From contig CAWFYE010000004.1 of the NCBI GenBank assembly GCA_963819975.1, forward strand, positions 372,001 to 436,000: DNA of 64,000 bases, written 5' to 3'. Below the pieces are notes generated by a model. It was not told the DNA's origin. It saw only the letters and a program-made list of their open reading frames with translations, and did not search any database. A program made the translations under genes and the position numbers. The DNA comes from Palsa-1392 sp963819975 (GTDB lineage: Bacteria; Verrucomicrobiota; Verrucomicrobiia; Chthoniobacterales; UBA10450). This document shows, in pieces, positions 1-8,914 of the stretch (positions within the stretch are counted from its first letter, which is position 1; each line of letters opens with the position of its first letter).

Positions 1-92
1 TCAATACCGCGATCCTGCTCGGCTCGAGCGTGCTCCTCCTCTGGCTGCTGCACTGGATCTTGCGCCGGCAACTGGTCGTGCGAAGAGGTTAA
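1..92 (+). CDS. C-terminal end of a membrane protein (partial)
   Basis: An open frame enters from the left edge and stops at TAA 90-92. The last 29 residues form a hydrophobic helix rich in Leu, with two Trp, followed by the basic tail RRQLVVRRG. This is typical of a final transmembrane segment with its positively charged end in the cytoplasm. The family cannot be named from so short a piece. Confidence 0.5.
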   Translation, partial: NTAILLGSSVLLLWLLHWILRRQLVVRRG

Positions 93-170
93 GTAGCGAC
101 GCGACCGAGGCGCCGCGTTTGACTTTGCCGGTCCACCAAACGGTGCCCGTCAGCCTAACGAAAAGAAACA

Positions 171-1316
171 ATGATGAAACAAAGCAACTCCGCCCATAAT
201 TCTAAAACCCGCCTCATCGTGGCCGCAAGCGAGCAGGACGCGGACATTCTGTACGCGACGCGCTTCTTCGCGCCCGACCCTTTTATTTTTCTCGAGCAGA
301 ACGGAAGGCGGACGCTCGTTCTGAGCGATCTCGAGATCGATCGCGGACGCAAACAGGCGGTGGCGGACGAGTTTTTGCCCTACAGCGCTTTTGAAAAAGA
401 AGTCCAGGGCACGAGCACCAAAGCCCCGCCCTACGAGAAGGTCCTGGCTCATTTCCTCACGAAGAGAAAAGTGCGCTCCGCCGTGGTGCCGGCAAATTTC
501 CCGCTTGGCTACGCGCGCGAACTTGAGTCGAAAAAGATTCGACTCCAGCCGACGAGCGATCTCTTCTGGCCGGCGCGTGAAGCGAAATCGGAGTCAGAAT
601 TGCGCCTCATGCGCAAGGCGCTCGAAATCACCGAAGCCGGAATGGCGCGTGGAATCGCAGTGCTCAAACGCTCGAAGCCAGGGAAGGGACAAAAACTCGA
701 ATGGTCGGGCCAGACGCTGACCTCGGAACTGCTCCGCGCCGAGATCGACACTGCGGTTTTGCGCGCCGGCGGTTTGCCCGCGAATACGATCGTGGCCGGC
801 GGCGACCAGGCCTGCGATCCGCATGAGCGCGGACACGGCCCGCTGAAAGCAAACAGCCTGATCATCATCGATATTTTCCCGCGGGTCGCAGCGAGCGGTT
901 ACTACGGCGACCTAACGAGAACGGTCTTGCGCGGCAGGGCGAGCGACGAGCAGCGGCGGCTTTGGGAAACGGTCAACCAAGGCCAGGCGCTGGCTTTGAG
1001 AAAAATGAAGCCGGGAGTCGATGGCCTCAAGTTGCATAAAGAGGTGAAGCAATTTTTCACCGACCAGGGTTACCCGACCGAAATGCGCGACGGACGCCAG
1101 ACCGGTTTTTTCCACGGCACCGGTCACGGGCTGGGCCTGGAAATTCACGAGCATCCGCGTTTCCAGAAGACGGTTTTCAAGGTCGGCCAGGTCCTGACAG
1201 TCGAGCCGGGACTTTATTATCCCGGGCTCGGCGGTGTGCGCACCGAAGATGTGGTCGCGATCACAAAGCGCGGCATCCGCATGCTCTCTCGCTTCGAGAA
1301 TCGGCTGGAGATCTAA
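171..1316 (+). CDS. M24 family metallopeptidase (Xaa-Pro aminopeptidase-like)
   Basis: This is a 381-residue protein with the two-part layout of Xaa-Pro peptidases: a creatinase-like N-terminal domain (about 1-135) and a pita-bread catalytic domain (about 145-381). The five metal ligands of the family are visible as D234 (IIIDIFPR), D247 (YGDLTRT), H319 (HGTGHGLG), E345 (TVEPGLYY) and E359 (GVRTEDVV). It should remove N-terminal residues that precede proline, in the cytoplasm. There is no signal peptide. A second ATG follows the first directly. The enriched octamer CCTAACGA lies 10 bases before the start (154-161) and again inside the gene at 911-918. The exact substrate (Xaa-Pro dipeptide or longer peptide) cannot be told. 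Confidence 0.88.
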   Translation: MMKQSNSAHNSKTRLIVAASEQDADILYATRFFAPDPFIFLEQNGRRTLVLSDLEIDRGRKQAVADEFLPYSAFEKEVQGTSTKAPPYEKVLAHFLTKRKVRSAVVPANFPLGYARELESKKIRLQPTSDLFWPAREAKSESELRLMRKALEITEAGMARGIAVLKRSKPGKGQKLEWSGQTLTSELLRAEIDTAVLRAGGLPANTIVAGGDQACDPHERGHGPLKANSLIIIDIFPRVAASGYYGDLTRTVLRGRASDEQRRLWETVNQGQALALRKMKPGVDGLKLHKEVKQFFTDQGYPTEMRDGRQTGFFHGTGHGLGLEIHEHPRFQKTVFKVGQVLTVEPGLYYPGLGGVRTEDVVAITKRGIRMLSRFENRLEI

Positions 1317-1333
1317 AGCGGCGCTGTCTGCAA

Positions 1334-1412
1334 TGTAGAGGCGGCCGTGTCGGCCGCAGGCGTAATCTGCCGCGACGGTTTGTTCCCAGCGGGCGACACG
1401 CCCGCCGCTACA
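1334..1412. repeat. REP-like inverted repeat element
   Basis: A 79-base intergenic element begins TGTAGAGGCGGCCGTGTC and ends CGGGCGACACGCCCGCCGCTACA-like, so the outer ends TGTAG and CTACA pair. The two arms match at about 20 of 24 positions when one is reversed, and each arm has its own internal palindrome around GTGTCG or CGACAC. It fills most of the gap between the M24 peptidase and yugP. It looks like a repetitive extragenic palindrome rather than a simple terminator, because there is no T-run. Confidence 0.7.
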
Positions 1413-1498
1413 CTGGCCCGATGATGGATACCGGGCGCGCCGAATGAACGTCGCGCGCCTTCAGGCGTCTAAACCAAGGACTTACTTTACCCATCTAC

Positions 1499-2209
1499 AT
1501 GTACGCACCTTACGGTTATGGTGGCGGGATGTTTTTCTCGTCCAATTATCTAATTCTCGTCGGCGTCCCACTGCTCATCGCGCTCTGGGCACAGTTTCGC
1601 GTCAGTGGCGCGTTCAAGAAATGGGGCGCGGTCAGGGCTTCGTCCAACATCACGGGCGCGGAAGCGGCTCGTGAAATCTTGCAGGCCGCCAACATCGGCG
1701 ACGTCCAGGTCATGGAGATCAACGATTACCTCGGCGATCACTACGACCCGACGCAAAAGCGGCTCTGCCTTTCGAGCAATGTTTACAACACGCCGTCAGT
1801 CGCCGCGCTCGGTATCGCCGCCCACGAAACCGGCCACGCCATTCAGCACGCCAAGGCCTACGCCCCGCTGAAAGCCCGCATGGCAATCGTACCGGTGACT
1901 TCGATTGCCTCGCGTATTCTGCCTTTCGCGATTTTCGGCGGGCTGATTTTTCACGTCACTGGTCTGATCACGATTGGCATTTACTGCTACCTGGCACTGC
2001 TCGTTTTCCAGCTCATCACCCTTCCGGTCGAATTCGACGCTTCGCGCCGGGCGAAAATTATCCTGCAGCAAATGGGCATCATCCAACCAGGCGAAGAGAC
2101 CGTCGGCGTGAATAAAGTCCTGAACGCTGCGGCCTGGACTTATGTGGCCGCCTTCATCGCGACTCTCGGCAACCTGATCTGGCTCCTTTCGGTGCGCGAC
2201 CGCCGCTAA
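1499..2209 (+). CDS. YugP-type neutral zinc metallopeptidase, membrane-bound
   Basis: This 236-residue protein belongs to the Zn_peptidase_2 (YugP) family. The zinc motif HETGH is at 109-113. There is one hydrophobic segment near the N-terminus (about 17-33) and two or three more in the C-terminal half (about 135-180 and 210-230). The family is an integral membrane protease whose substrates are not established. The gene ends three bases before a possible upstream start of the sigma-factor gene, so the two are probably co-transcribed. This context hints at a link with envelope-stress signalling, but that is an inference. Confidence 0.85.
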   Translation: MYAPYGYGGGMFFSSNYLILVGVPLLIALWAQFRVSGAFKKWGAVRASSNITGAEAAREILQAANIGDVQVMEINDYLGDHYDPTQKRLCLSSNVYNTPSVAALGIAAHETGHAIQHAKAYAPLKARMAIVPVTSIASRILPFAIFGGLIFHVTGLITIGIYCYLALLVFQLITLPVEFDASRRAKIILQQMGIIQPGEETVGVNKVLNAAAWTYVAAFIATLGNLIWLLSVRDRR

Positions 2210-2305
2210 ACGATGACGCCCGCTGTCGCGCTACCTCTCCCTCGTCGTGTCACCGATTTGCTGTCGTCGGGCGCACCGGCACGTGCTAAACGTAGCCGGG
2301 AGCCG

Positions 2306-2902
2306 ATGGATCAACCGCGAATCGACGAAGACCAGCCGCTCGTCGCGCGTGCCCAATCGGGTGACGCCGCGGCCTTCGACGAGCTTGTCGTGAAATATTC
2401 GCCCCGCCTTTACGGCCTCGTCTACAATATGACCTCGAACCACGAGGACACGAATGACATGCTCCAGGATGTCTTCGCCAAGGCCTACCGCGCGATCAAG
2501 GGTTTCCGGGGCAAATCGTCGTTCTACACCTGGATCCACACCATCGCGGTCAACATGACGCTCAACTTCCTGAAGAAGCGCGGCCGCCGTTATCACCTCA
2601 GCCTCGACGACGTCGACGCGAGCATCCAGAACGACAAGGAATTTATCGAGCTTACTTCGACAACCAGCCCGGTGCGGGAAGCGGACCTCGGCGAGCTGCA
2701 GCGAAGATTGAACGAGGCGATGATGAAACTGTCTGATGAACACAGGGCCGTCGTCACCATGTTTCATATTCAGGGAATGCCACACGCAGAAATTAGTAAA
2801 ATCCTTGGCGTTTCCGAAGGAACAGTGCGATCAAGGCTCTTCTACGCGAATCGCCAACTGCAAAATTATCTGGACGAATTCCGCAAAAACCCCGTTGGTT
2901 AG
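2306..2902 (+). CDS. ECF RNA polymerase sigma factor (RpoE-like)
   Basis: The protein carries sigma-70 region 2 (FDELVVKYSPRLYGLVYN, then DMLQDVFAKAYRAI and TWIHTIAVN) and region 4 (LSDEHRAVVTMFHIQGM, then ISKILGVSEGTVRSRLFYA), with no region 1 or 3, as in group 4 factors. I place the start at ATG 2306 after GGGAG, because family similarity begins there. An in-frame ATG at 2213 would add 31 unconserved residues. The next gene downstream has the position and shape of an anti-sigma factor. A run of four genes (yugP, sigma, membrane protein, HtrA-like) shares strand and tight spacing. Confidence 0.9.
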   Translation: MDQPRIDEDQPLVARAQSGDAAAFDELVVKYSPRLYGLVYNMTSNHEDTNDMLQDVFAKAYRAIKGFRGKSSFYTWIHTIAVNMTLNFLKKRGRRYHLSLDDVDASIQNDKEFIELTSTTSPVREADLGELQRRLNEAMMKLSDEHRAVVTMFHIQGMPHAEISKILGVSEGTVRSRLFYANRQLQNYLDEFRKNPVG

Positions 2903-2916
2903 AACTCGCAGCACGC

Positions 2917-3462
2917 ATGGACAACTTTGACGAAAACGAAATCGGTAAATTGCTTCGCTTGAAAAAGTATGAGCAACCGCCTCCCGGTTACTTCGAAAAT
3001 TTTCTCCATGAATTCCATCGCCGGCAACGCGACGAGCTGCTTCGGCAGCCGATTTGGAGCGTTCTCTGGCAGCGTCTTTCCGATTCGCTTTTCCGCCTCA
3101 ACATCCCCTCGCTCACCTCTTACCCGGCGGCCGTCGCGGCGGTCCTCGTCTGCGCCGCGGTTGTCTCGCTCAAGATTTCCCAGGCGCCGCAATCTTCCGG
3201 AATCGCTATGGTGGAATCGCCTGCCATCTCCTCAAACCAGAGCGTGATCGATCAGATGTCGAGCGATCAAGTGCCGGATGTCTTCACTCTCGCGCAGGAT
3301 CGCGAATCGTCTGCTCGCAGTTCGTTACTCGCCACCCGCAGCCTCGGGCCCGATCTCTCCCGTCAAGTGAATGAAAACGCCTATACTCACCGAGCCTCGA
3401 CGCCTCCGCGTTATGTGCTTGATCGGTTGCCCGTGAGTTATGAGCCGTCTTTCAAGTTTTAG
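2917..3462 (+). CDS. Single-pass membrane protein, putative anti-sigma factor
   Basis: This 181-residue protein starts 14 bases after the sigma-factor stop. The N-terminal part is charged (DNFDENEIGKLLRLKKYEQPP), and a transmembrane helix lies at about 68-87 (SYPAAVAAVLVCAAVVSLKI). The remaining C-terminal part is low in charge and would lie outside the cytoplasm. No zinc-finger anti-sigma motif (HxxxCxxC) is visible. The role as anti-sigma factor is inferred from position and topology only. Its last 23 bases overlap the following gene. Confidence 0.55.
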   Translation: MDNFDENEIGKLLRLKKYEQPPPGYFENFLHEFHRRQRDELLRQPIWSVLWQRLSDSLFRLNIPSLTSYPAAVAAVLVCAAVVSLKISQAPQSSGIAMVESPAISSNQSVIDQMSSDQVPDVFTLAQDRESSARSSLLATRSLGPDLSRQVNENAYTHRASTPPRYVLDRLPVSYEPSFKF

Positions 3463-4501
3463 CGGGTCCCGGCGCTCGATCTCCTCACGCGGGCGCATTG
3501 CGGGATTCGTTAGTCTGCTCTTCGCTTTCGTTAATCTGCCGCTTCTCCACGGCCAGGAGGATACGGCCGGCGCAATCAGCCGCGAGGTTAAGGCCCTCTT
3601 CGAGCGTTGCGGAAATGCGGTCGTCAAAATTCACGCAGTCGACGAGCACAGCGAACTTTCCGGGACCGGTTTTTTTGTCGACCCGACCGGCACAATCTAC
3701 ACCTCCTATTCCGTCGGCGGGGAAGCGAGCAACTTCACCGTCCAATTCCGAGGGAAAAACTATCACGCAACGCAGTTGATGGCCGACTTGCGGAGCGGCA
3801 TCGCGCTCCTCAAGATCGATGCTGCGACCCCGTTTCTCCCCATCGGCAAATCCGCTGAGCTTGGCCTGGCTACGCCAGTCGTGGCGATCGGCTATCCGCT
3901 CGATCTGCCCGTTTCACCCAGCTTCGGCATGATTGCGGGCTTCGATCGAAAATATCTCGGTCGCTATTTCTCCACCACACATCTCCGGGTCAACCTCGCG
4001 ACCCAGCGTGGCGAGGCTGGCGCGCCGCTCCTGAATTTCAAAGGCGAAGTCGTCGGCATTCTTGTCAGCAGTGTGGACAGCGGATCCGCCTGCTACGCGC
4101 TGCCGATCGACGCCGCGGAGAAAATCCGGCGCGATTACGTGCGCTTCGGCGATGCGCGTCACGGATGGATCGGAATTGACGTCCAGGAGGCCCCGAACCC
4201 GGTCGCAGGCTCGAGCGCGGAGATGACGCAGATTCGCGAAAACACTCCCGCGGCGGGTTCCGGATTGGAGCCCGGCGATATCCTTCTCCAGGTCGGCAAT
4301 GTCCAGGTCCACCAACCGGAAGACGTCATCGACGCCTCGTTCTACATCAGCGCGGGCGACTCTGTGCCGATCACGGTCATGCGCGGCGATCAGAAATTGA
4401 CCGTCAACGTCCAGGCCGCCTCGACGAAGCCGGAAGCGATGGCGTTAGGCCCGGCCAAAAAATCGGTCGTCCCGCTCCGGCTCGACGCGCGTCCCCAATA
4501 A
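3440..4501 (+). CDS. HtrA/DegP-like secreted protein lacking the catalytic triad
   Basis: This 353-residue protein has a signal peptide (about 1-39, ending LLHGQ), a trypsin-like domain (about 55-230) and one PDZ domain (about 240-325). The fold landmarks of HtrA proteases align well, but the catalytic positions do not. The His of TNNHV reads TSYSV (Ser91), the Asp of TDIALLKI reads SGIALLKI (Gly120), and the Ser of GNSGG reads GEAGA (Ala193). It is therefore a likely pseudoprotease that could sense or bind peptides through its PDZ domain. It closes the sigma-factor operon, where an active HtrA or site-1 protease is often found. Its start lies 23 bases inside the preceding gene. Confidence 0.82.
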   Translation: MSRLSSFSGSRRSISSRGRIAGFVSLLFAFVNLPLLHGQEDTAGAISREVKALFERCGNAVVKIHAVDEHSELSGTGFFVDPTGTIYTSYSVGGEASNFTVQFRGKNYHATQLMADLRSGIALLKIDAATPFLPIGKSAELGLATPVVAIGYPLDLPVSPSFGMIAGFDRKYLGRYFSTTHLRVNLATQRGEAGAPLLNFKGEVVGILVSSVDSGSACYALPIDAAEKIRRDYVRFGDARHGWIGIDVQEAPNPVAGSSAEMTQIRENTPAAGSGLEPGDILLQVGNVQVHQPEDVIDASFYISAGDSVPITVMRGDQKLTVNVQAASTKPEAMALGPAKKSVVPLRLDARPQ

Positions 4502-4522
4502 CGCGCGAGGCATCACCGTAAA

Positions 4523-4567
4523 CGCTTCGCTCTGCGAAGTGCGAGAAGTGTGATAGCTGCGCTATCA
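4523..4567. terminator. Two hairpins between convergent genes
   Basis: Two stem-loops lie between the stops of the HtrA-like gene and the FadL gene: CGCTTCGC-tct-GCGAAGTG (4523-4541) and TGATAGC-tgc-GCTATCA (4551-4567, perfect). They could end transcription from both sides or form a small REP-like unit. There is no clear T-run, so intrinsic termination is uncertain. Confidence 0.4.
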
Positions 4568-4594
4568 GATCGGGGCGCAAAGATCCCTTCCACA

Positions 4595-6157
4595 TTATTT
4601 CCGGTAGCCCGGGATCTCTTTGCTCGAAGTCGGCGCGACCTCACGCGGGCCGCCCCACCGAAACGTGAGAGCCGTACTCACGATATCGACCGAGGCGTCG
4701 TAATTTCCGCGCAAGAGATGTCCCTGCGAATCGAGAAAAATGGCGTCCGGCTGCTGCACAAATAGATGGGCATAGGCCAGATCGAGATCGAGGTAGTCGG
4801 TCACCGACCACGTGCACCCGACAGAGACAAAGTAGCGATTGTTGTCAGGAATCCGCGGAGTGCGAAACTCGGCGCTCTTGATTGGCGTTTGGTCATAGGC
4901 AAAACCCGTGCGCAACGTCAGCCTGGAAGTCGGATAATATTCGAAGCCGACGGCGTAACGAAACGCGTCATCGTAGTTAATGTTGAGGACGCTGGCGGGC
5001 GTGCCCGGATTTTCGAAAACGATCGGGACCGTCTGCAACCGGCTCCAATGCGTCCAAGTGATGTCGCCCATGACTGCAAATTGGCGAGCAAAACGCTGGT
5101 AGACGCCCACGTGCAGGATATCGGGCAGATTGAGTTGGGCGCTGGCGTTTTGATTGAAGAAGACATCCTGAAACGCATTCGGCGCCGGGAATTGCACTGG
5201 AGCGCCCGGTGCCGTGATTACCGGCACACGACGAAAATCGCCCCGACCTTTCAGGGTATGATCTATCCCGGAACGATAACTGACTCCAAATCGGCCCTCT
5301 TGCATGACGGCCTCATCACTTCCTTTCCAATACTCCAGCATCGCACCGAGGGTAAATCCCACGCGCCAATCATCGCCATTCACCTCCGAGACGCCATCAC
5401 TACCACCCGGCACAAAACCAGCCGCCGCGTAGGCCTGCTGGGTCGCGGCAATCGTGGGCCCGATCAAGTCGGGCGGCACACCCTGCGCGGCCAGCGCGGC
5501 GGGCAGGCCGGCGTAGAACTGTCCGAGCAAAGGTTGCGCGGCGAGGCCGAAGTCGATCGCCTGAGAAAGCCGGGCGGAGGCGCGCTGAATATCGAGGCCC
5601 ACGCCTAACGAAATCCGGTCGAGGAACCGCCAGGCTACGGTCGGTTGAATTTCGAGCGTGACCAGCTTGGAGCGAAGCGCGGAATAGCGCCCCACCCAAC
5701 CTGGCTCGTAATCCGTTTCGAGACCAAAGGGAGCAGTTAAGCCCACCCCGACGGTCAGATCGCCATAGGGCCGGTGGCGAAAAATCGGCTGGGTCAGATA
5801 GATGTTCGGAAGCAATCGCGTCGCCCCGGCATCACTCCCATTGCCGCCGCTCAAGGGGAGGCCATCAAACGGCGTCCCAGGCAGGGAATACCTCGATCCC
5901 TGGTTGGAGAAATCCGCCTGCGTGATGACCAGATGCCCGCCCATTTGCAGCTCGCCTTGATCGAGCAACGCGATACCTGCGGGATTAAAAAAAAGTGTCG
6001 ACGCGTCCGCCGCACGGGCGGCGCCGGCGGCGTAGGCGGTTCCGAGCCCGCTCACGCTCTCCTCGTTTAACGAAAAACTGCCTCCCAACGCCACGAGCGG
6101 AAGAGGGGCCAACAGGAAGCAGCAGGCGAGACGCCGGAGATAACAAGGTAAGCGCAC
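4595..6157 (-). CDS. FadL/OmpP1/TodX-family outer membrane channel
   Basis: This 520-residue protein has a signal peptide (about 1-26). The mature N-terminus has the FadL hallmark: a segment GSFSLNEESVSGLGTAYAAG followed by ASTLFFNPAG, which forms the hatch in the barrel. The rest alternates aromatic and polar residues as in a beta-barrel and ends in a short tail after TALTFRWGG. Family members import long-chain fatty acids or other hydrophobic compounds across the outer membrane. The substrate here is unknown. The gene is monocistronic and convergent with the HtrA-like gene. The octamer lies inside it at 5604-5611, where it encodes Ser-Leu-Gly with a TTA codon. Confidence 0.88.
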   Translation of the reverse strand: MRLPCYLRRLACCFLLAPLPLVALGGSFSLNEESVSGLGTAYAAGAARAADASTLFFNPAGIALLDQGELQMGGHLVITQADFSNQGSRYSLPGTPFDGLPLSGGNGSDAGATRLLPNIYLTQPIFRHRPYGDLTVGVGLTAPFGLETDYEPGWVGRYSALRSKLVTLEIQPTVAWRFLDRISLGVGLDIQRASARLSQAIDFGLAAQPLLGQFYAGLPAALAAQGVPPDLIGPTIAATQQAYAAAGFVPGGSDGVSEVNGDDWRVGFTLGAMLEYWKGSDEAVMQEGRFGVSYRSGIDHTLKGRGDFRRVPVITAPGAPVQFPAPNAFQDVFFNQNASAQLNLPDILHVGVYQRFARQFAVMGDITWTHWSRLQTVPIVFENPGTPASVLNINYDDAFRYAVGFEYYPTSRLTLRTGFAYDQTPIKSAEFRTPRIPDNNRYFVSVGCTWSVTDYLDLDLAYAHLFVQQPDAIFLDSQGHLLRGNYDASVDIVSTALTFRWGGPREVAPTSSKEIPGYRK

Positions 6158-6196
6158 AAATCGCGTTGCTACGAAGCCGCGCGACTGAAATCAATA

Positions 6197-8242
6197 TTAA
6201 TTTTGTGTTTCGACCGGATCGACGCTCGAAAGTTGCGTCTGCAACAATTTGCGAAACTCCTTTTCGTTGAGGACTCGAATGCCTAGTTGCCGCGCTTTCT
6301 CCAGCTTGCTGCCCGCCTCTTCGCCCGCCAGGACATAAGTCGTTTTCTTGCTCACGCTCCCGCTCACCTTGCCGCCTCGGTGCACAATCACTTCTGCGAT
6401 TTCCTCCCGCGGCTGGCTCAGCGTTCCGGTGATGACCCAGGTCGTTCCCTTTATTTTGGAACCGTCCGGCGCCGCCTTTTTTGGCTCGCTCGTTAGGCGC
6501 AGGCCGGCCGCGCGCAATTTCTCGATCATCTCGCGGTTACCCGGCTCCTGGAAAAATTGCGTAATGCTCGCTCCGACCACCTCGCCGACATCGGGGATGC
6601 GCTGCAATTCCCCAGGAGTCGCCTCCATGAGCGCGTCGAGATTTGGAACATGATCGGCGAGGGCGCGAGCCGCACTCACCCCAACGTGGAGGATCCCGAT
6701 CCCAAACAAGAGCCGCCAGAGCGGTTGCTTTTTGCTTCGTTCGATCGCGGCGAGCAGATTGGACACGCTCTTTTCTCCCATCCGCTCCAGAGCGGAAAGC
6801 TGCTCGCTCGTCAGGTGATAAATATCGCTTACTTCCCGAACCAGCCCTTTTGTCACCAACTGCTCGACCATCGCCTCCCCCAGTCCCTCTATATCCATCG
6901 CTCCGCGCGACGCGAAATGCTCGACCCGCCGCCTCAACTGCGCCGGGCATTGGGCATTCACGCAACGAACCGCGACCTGCCCTTCATCCTTCACCACCTT
7001 GCTTCCGCAGATCGGGCATTTCGCCGGCATTCGAAATTTCCTCTCGGTCCCGTCGCGCAGATCAGTTCGCACGCTCACGACCGCAGGAATCACTTCGCCC
7101 GCTTTTTCGATCACGACGGTGTCGCCAATTCGGATGTCTTTGCGCTCGATCTCGTCTTCGTTATGCAAAGTGGCGCGAGCAACCGTGCTCCCGCTCACCA
7201 CCACTGGTTGGAGCGCCGCCACTGGCGTGAGCACGCCAGTTCGGCCGACCTGGATGAGAATATCGAGCAGCTTTGTTTCGACCTGCTCGGCTTCATACTT
7301 GAAAGCCATCGCCCAGCGCGGCGACTTGGCGGTCATGCCTAACGACTCACGCTGCGCGAAGGAATCGACCTTCACAACCGCGCCATCGGTTTCGTAGACG
7401 AAATCGTGCCGCAACTTTTCCAGTTCGCGGATCGCGCTCAGGATTTCTTCGAGCGACTCGGCCGGCCACCAGCGCTCGCTGCAGGGCAACCCGAGCCTCT
7501 TGAGAAGCGCGAAGAGCCTTGAGTGATGCGTGAGCTCGATCCCCTCGACCGCGCCGGTCCCGTAAAAAATCACGCCTAACGGTCGCTGCGCGGTGATCGC
7601 CGGGTCGAGCTGCTTGAGGGAACCGGCCGCGGAGTTGCGTGGATTCGCAAAGACCGGCAGCCCGGCTTCCGTCCGCTCGGCATTCAGCCTCGCAAAGCCT
7701 TCCTTGGTCATGAAAACTTCGCCGCGCACCTCGAAAAGCCGTGGCGCGTTGCCCTTTAACTCCTTCGGCACGGAGCGGATGGTGCGAATATTCTGCGTGA
7801 TATCGTCGCCGACTGTTCCGTCGCCGCGGGTCGCGGCGTATTTCAGGCGGCCGTCTTGGTAGAGAAGCGAGACGGCCACGCCGTCCACCTTCGGCTCGAC
7901 AACGACCGGGATCTTTTCGTTAGGCAAGAGTTTTTCCATCCGCCGGTAAAAGGCGCCGACCTCGTCCTCGGAATAGGTGTTGTCGAGACTTAGCATCGGC
8001 GCGCGATGCGTCACCTGGGAAAAGGACTTGAGCGGGCCACCACCCACACGTCGAGTCGGCGAATCGGGCGTGATGAGCTGCGGGTGGCGCTCTTCGAGCT
8101 CGAGCAGTTCGCGATAAAGGCGGTCGTAATCGCGATCCGAGATCGTCGGCGCGGCTTCCTCGTAATACCGGCGATTATGCTCTTCGATCTCCGTCCGCAA
8201 GGCCGCGATGCGCTCAGCCGCTGAAGCTTCCGTTTCCGCCAT
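6197..8242 (-). CDS. ligA: NAD-dependent DNA ligase
   Basis: LigA seals nicks during replication and repair using NAD+. The 681-residue length is normal. Domains in order are: Ia (RRYYEEAAPTISDRDYD), the adenylation domain with active-site Lys118 in EPKVDGVA, an OB fold, a four-Cys zinc finger (CPICGSK and CVNAQCPAQ), helix-hairpin-helix repeats and a C-terminal BRCT domain (about 595-670). Three copies of the enriched octamer lie inside (6490, 7338 and 7917), one of them as Ser-Leu-Gly with a TTA codon. Confidence 0.97.
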   Translation of the reverse strand: MAETEASAAERIAALRTEIEEHNRRYYEEAAPTISDRDYDRLYRELLELEERHPQLITPDSPTRRVGGGPLKSFSQVTHRAPMLSLDNTYSEDEVGAFYRRMEKLLPNEKIPVVVEPKVDGVAVSLLYQDGRLKYAATRGDGTVGDDITQNIRTIRSVPKELKGNAPRLFEVRGEVFMTKEGFARLNAERTEAGLPVFANPRNSAAGSLKQLDPAITAQRPLGVIFYGTGAVEGIELTHHSRLFALLKRLGLPCSERWWPAESLEEILSAIRELEKLRHDFVYETDGAVVKVDSFAQRESLGMTAKSPRWAMAFKYEAEQVETKLLDILIQVGRTGVLTPVAALQPVVVSGSTVARATLHNEDEIERKDIRIGDTVVIEKAGEVIPAVVSVRTDLRDGTERKFRMPAKCPICGSKVVKDEGQVAVRCVNAQCPAQLRRRVEHFASRGAMDIEGLGEAMVEQLVTKGLVREVSDIYHLTSEQLSALERMGEKSVSNLLAAIERSKKQPLWRLLFGIGILHVGVSAARALADHVPNLDALMEATPGELQRIPDVGEVVGASITQFFQEPGNREMIEKLRAAGLRLTSEPKKAAPDGSKIKGTTWVITGTLSQPREEIAEVIVHRGGKVSGSVSKKTTYVLAGEEAGSKLEKARQLGIRVLNEKEFRKLLQTQLSSVDPVETQN

Positions 8243-8340
8243 GAGCGATCATACAAATCGCAGCGCGATCGGCAATCGGCCGATGGCTCGTAGTATCGCT
8301 GGAATTAGCAGGCCGTCTTGGACGAAGCCGACGCCGGAAC

Positions 8341-8766
8341 CTAAAAACCTTCTGTCTCGGGTAACATTCCGCGCGGCAAATTGGAGTTCGCCGTCCGATA
8401 ATCGGATTCGATTCTGGCCTCCAAGGCGTCGGCTAACGATTTTCTTTTCGGCGCCAACGTCGCTTTCGCCGTGGCCGCGAGGCGCGCCAGTTTGAAGGCC
8501 GCGGGCGTCGCGTGCTGATCAAATTCACCGCCAATCTCGTAGGCCAGGAAAATCTCGCGCGTCACCATTTGGCGTCGCACATTTTTCTCCTGCCCCCGCA
8601 GCTCGAGACGGTAGGTGCCGTCCATACCAAGTGAGTGTGAAAACGGCGTGGGCCGAAATGTTTTGTTCACGACCACGCCCCGGGGCGCCCAACTGCTGAA
8701 CGGCCCGGCGTGGGCAAGGGAAGAAAAGACGAGAGCGATGACGACAAACGGGAGAAGTTTTTCCAT
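8341..8766 (-). CDS. Secreted protein of unknown function
   Basis: From ATG 8766 the product is 141 residues with a clean signal peptide (MEKLLPFVVIALVFSSLAHA). The mature part has a motif TYRLELRGQEKNVRRQ and a basic, alanine-rich C-terminal region. The frame stays open upstream, but that part has no start with family support, and the signal peptide fixes the start. The gene is divergent from the small membrane-protein gene at 8915. The family was not recognised. Confidence 0.55.
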   Translation of the reverse strand: MEKLLPFVVIALVFSSLAHAGPFSSWAPRGVVVNKTFRPTPFSHSLGMDGTYRLELRGQEKNVRRQMVTREIFLAYEIGGEFDQHATPAAFKLARLAATAKATLAPKRKSLADALEARIESDYRTANSNLPRGMLPETEGF

Positions 8767-8914
8767 ACACATGTGCGACGCTCCCAAAGCGATTTTCACG
8801 CTCGACGAGCAAAACTTCGAAATCTTCCGCCCTTCGCCAAAAAAACTTTCCTGAAAACAAGCGCGCCGATGCGCTCGGACACGAAGGAAGGGAAACCTAA
8901 ACCGGAGGAAAATT

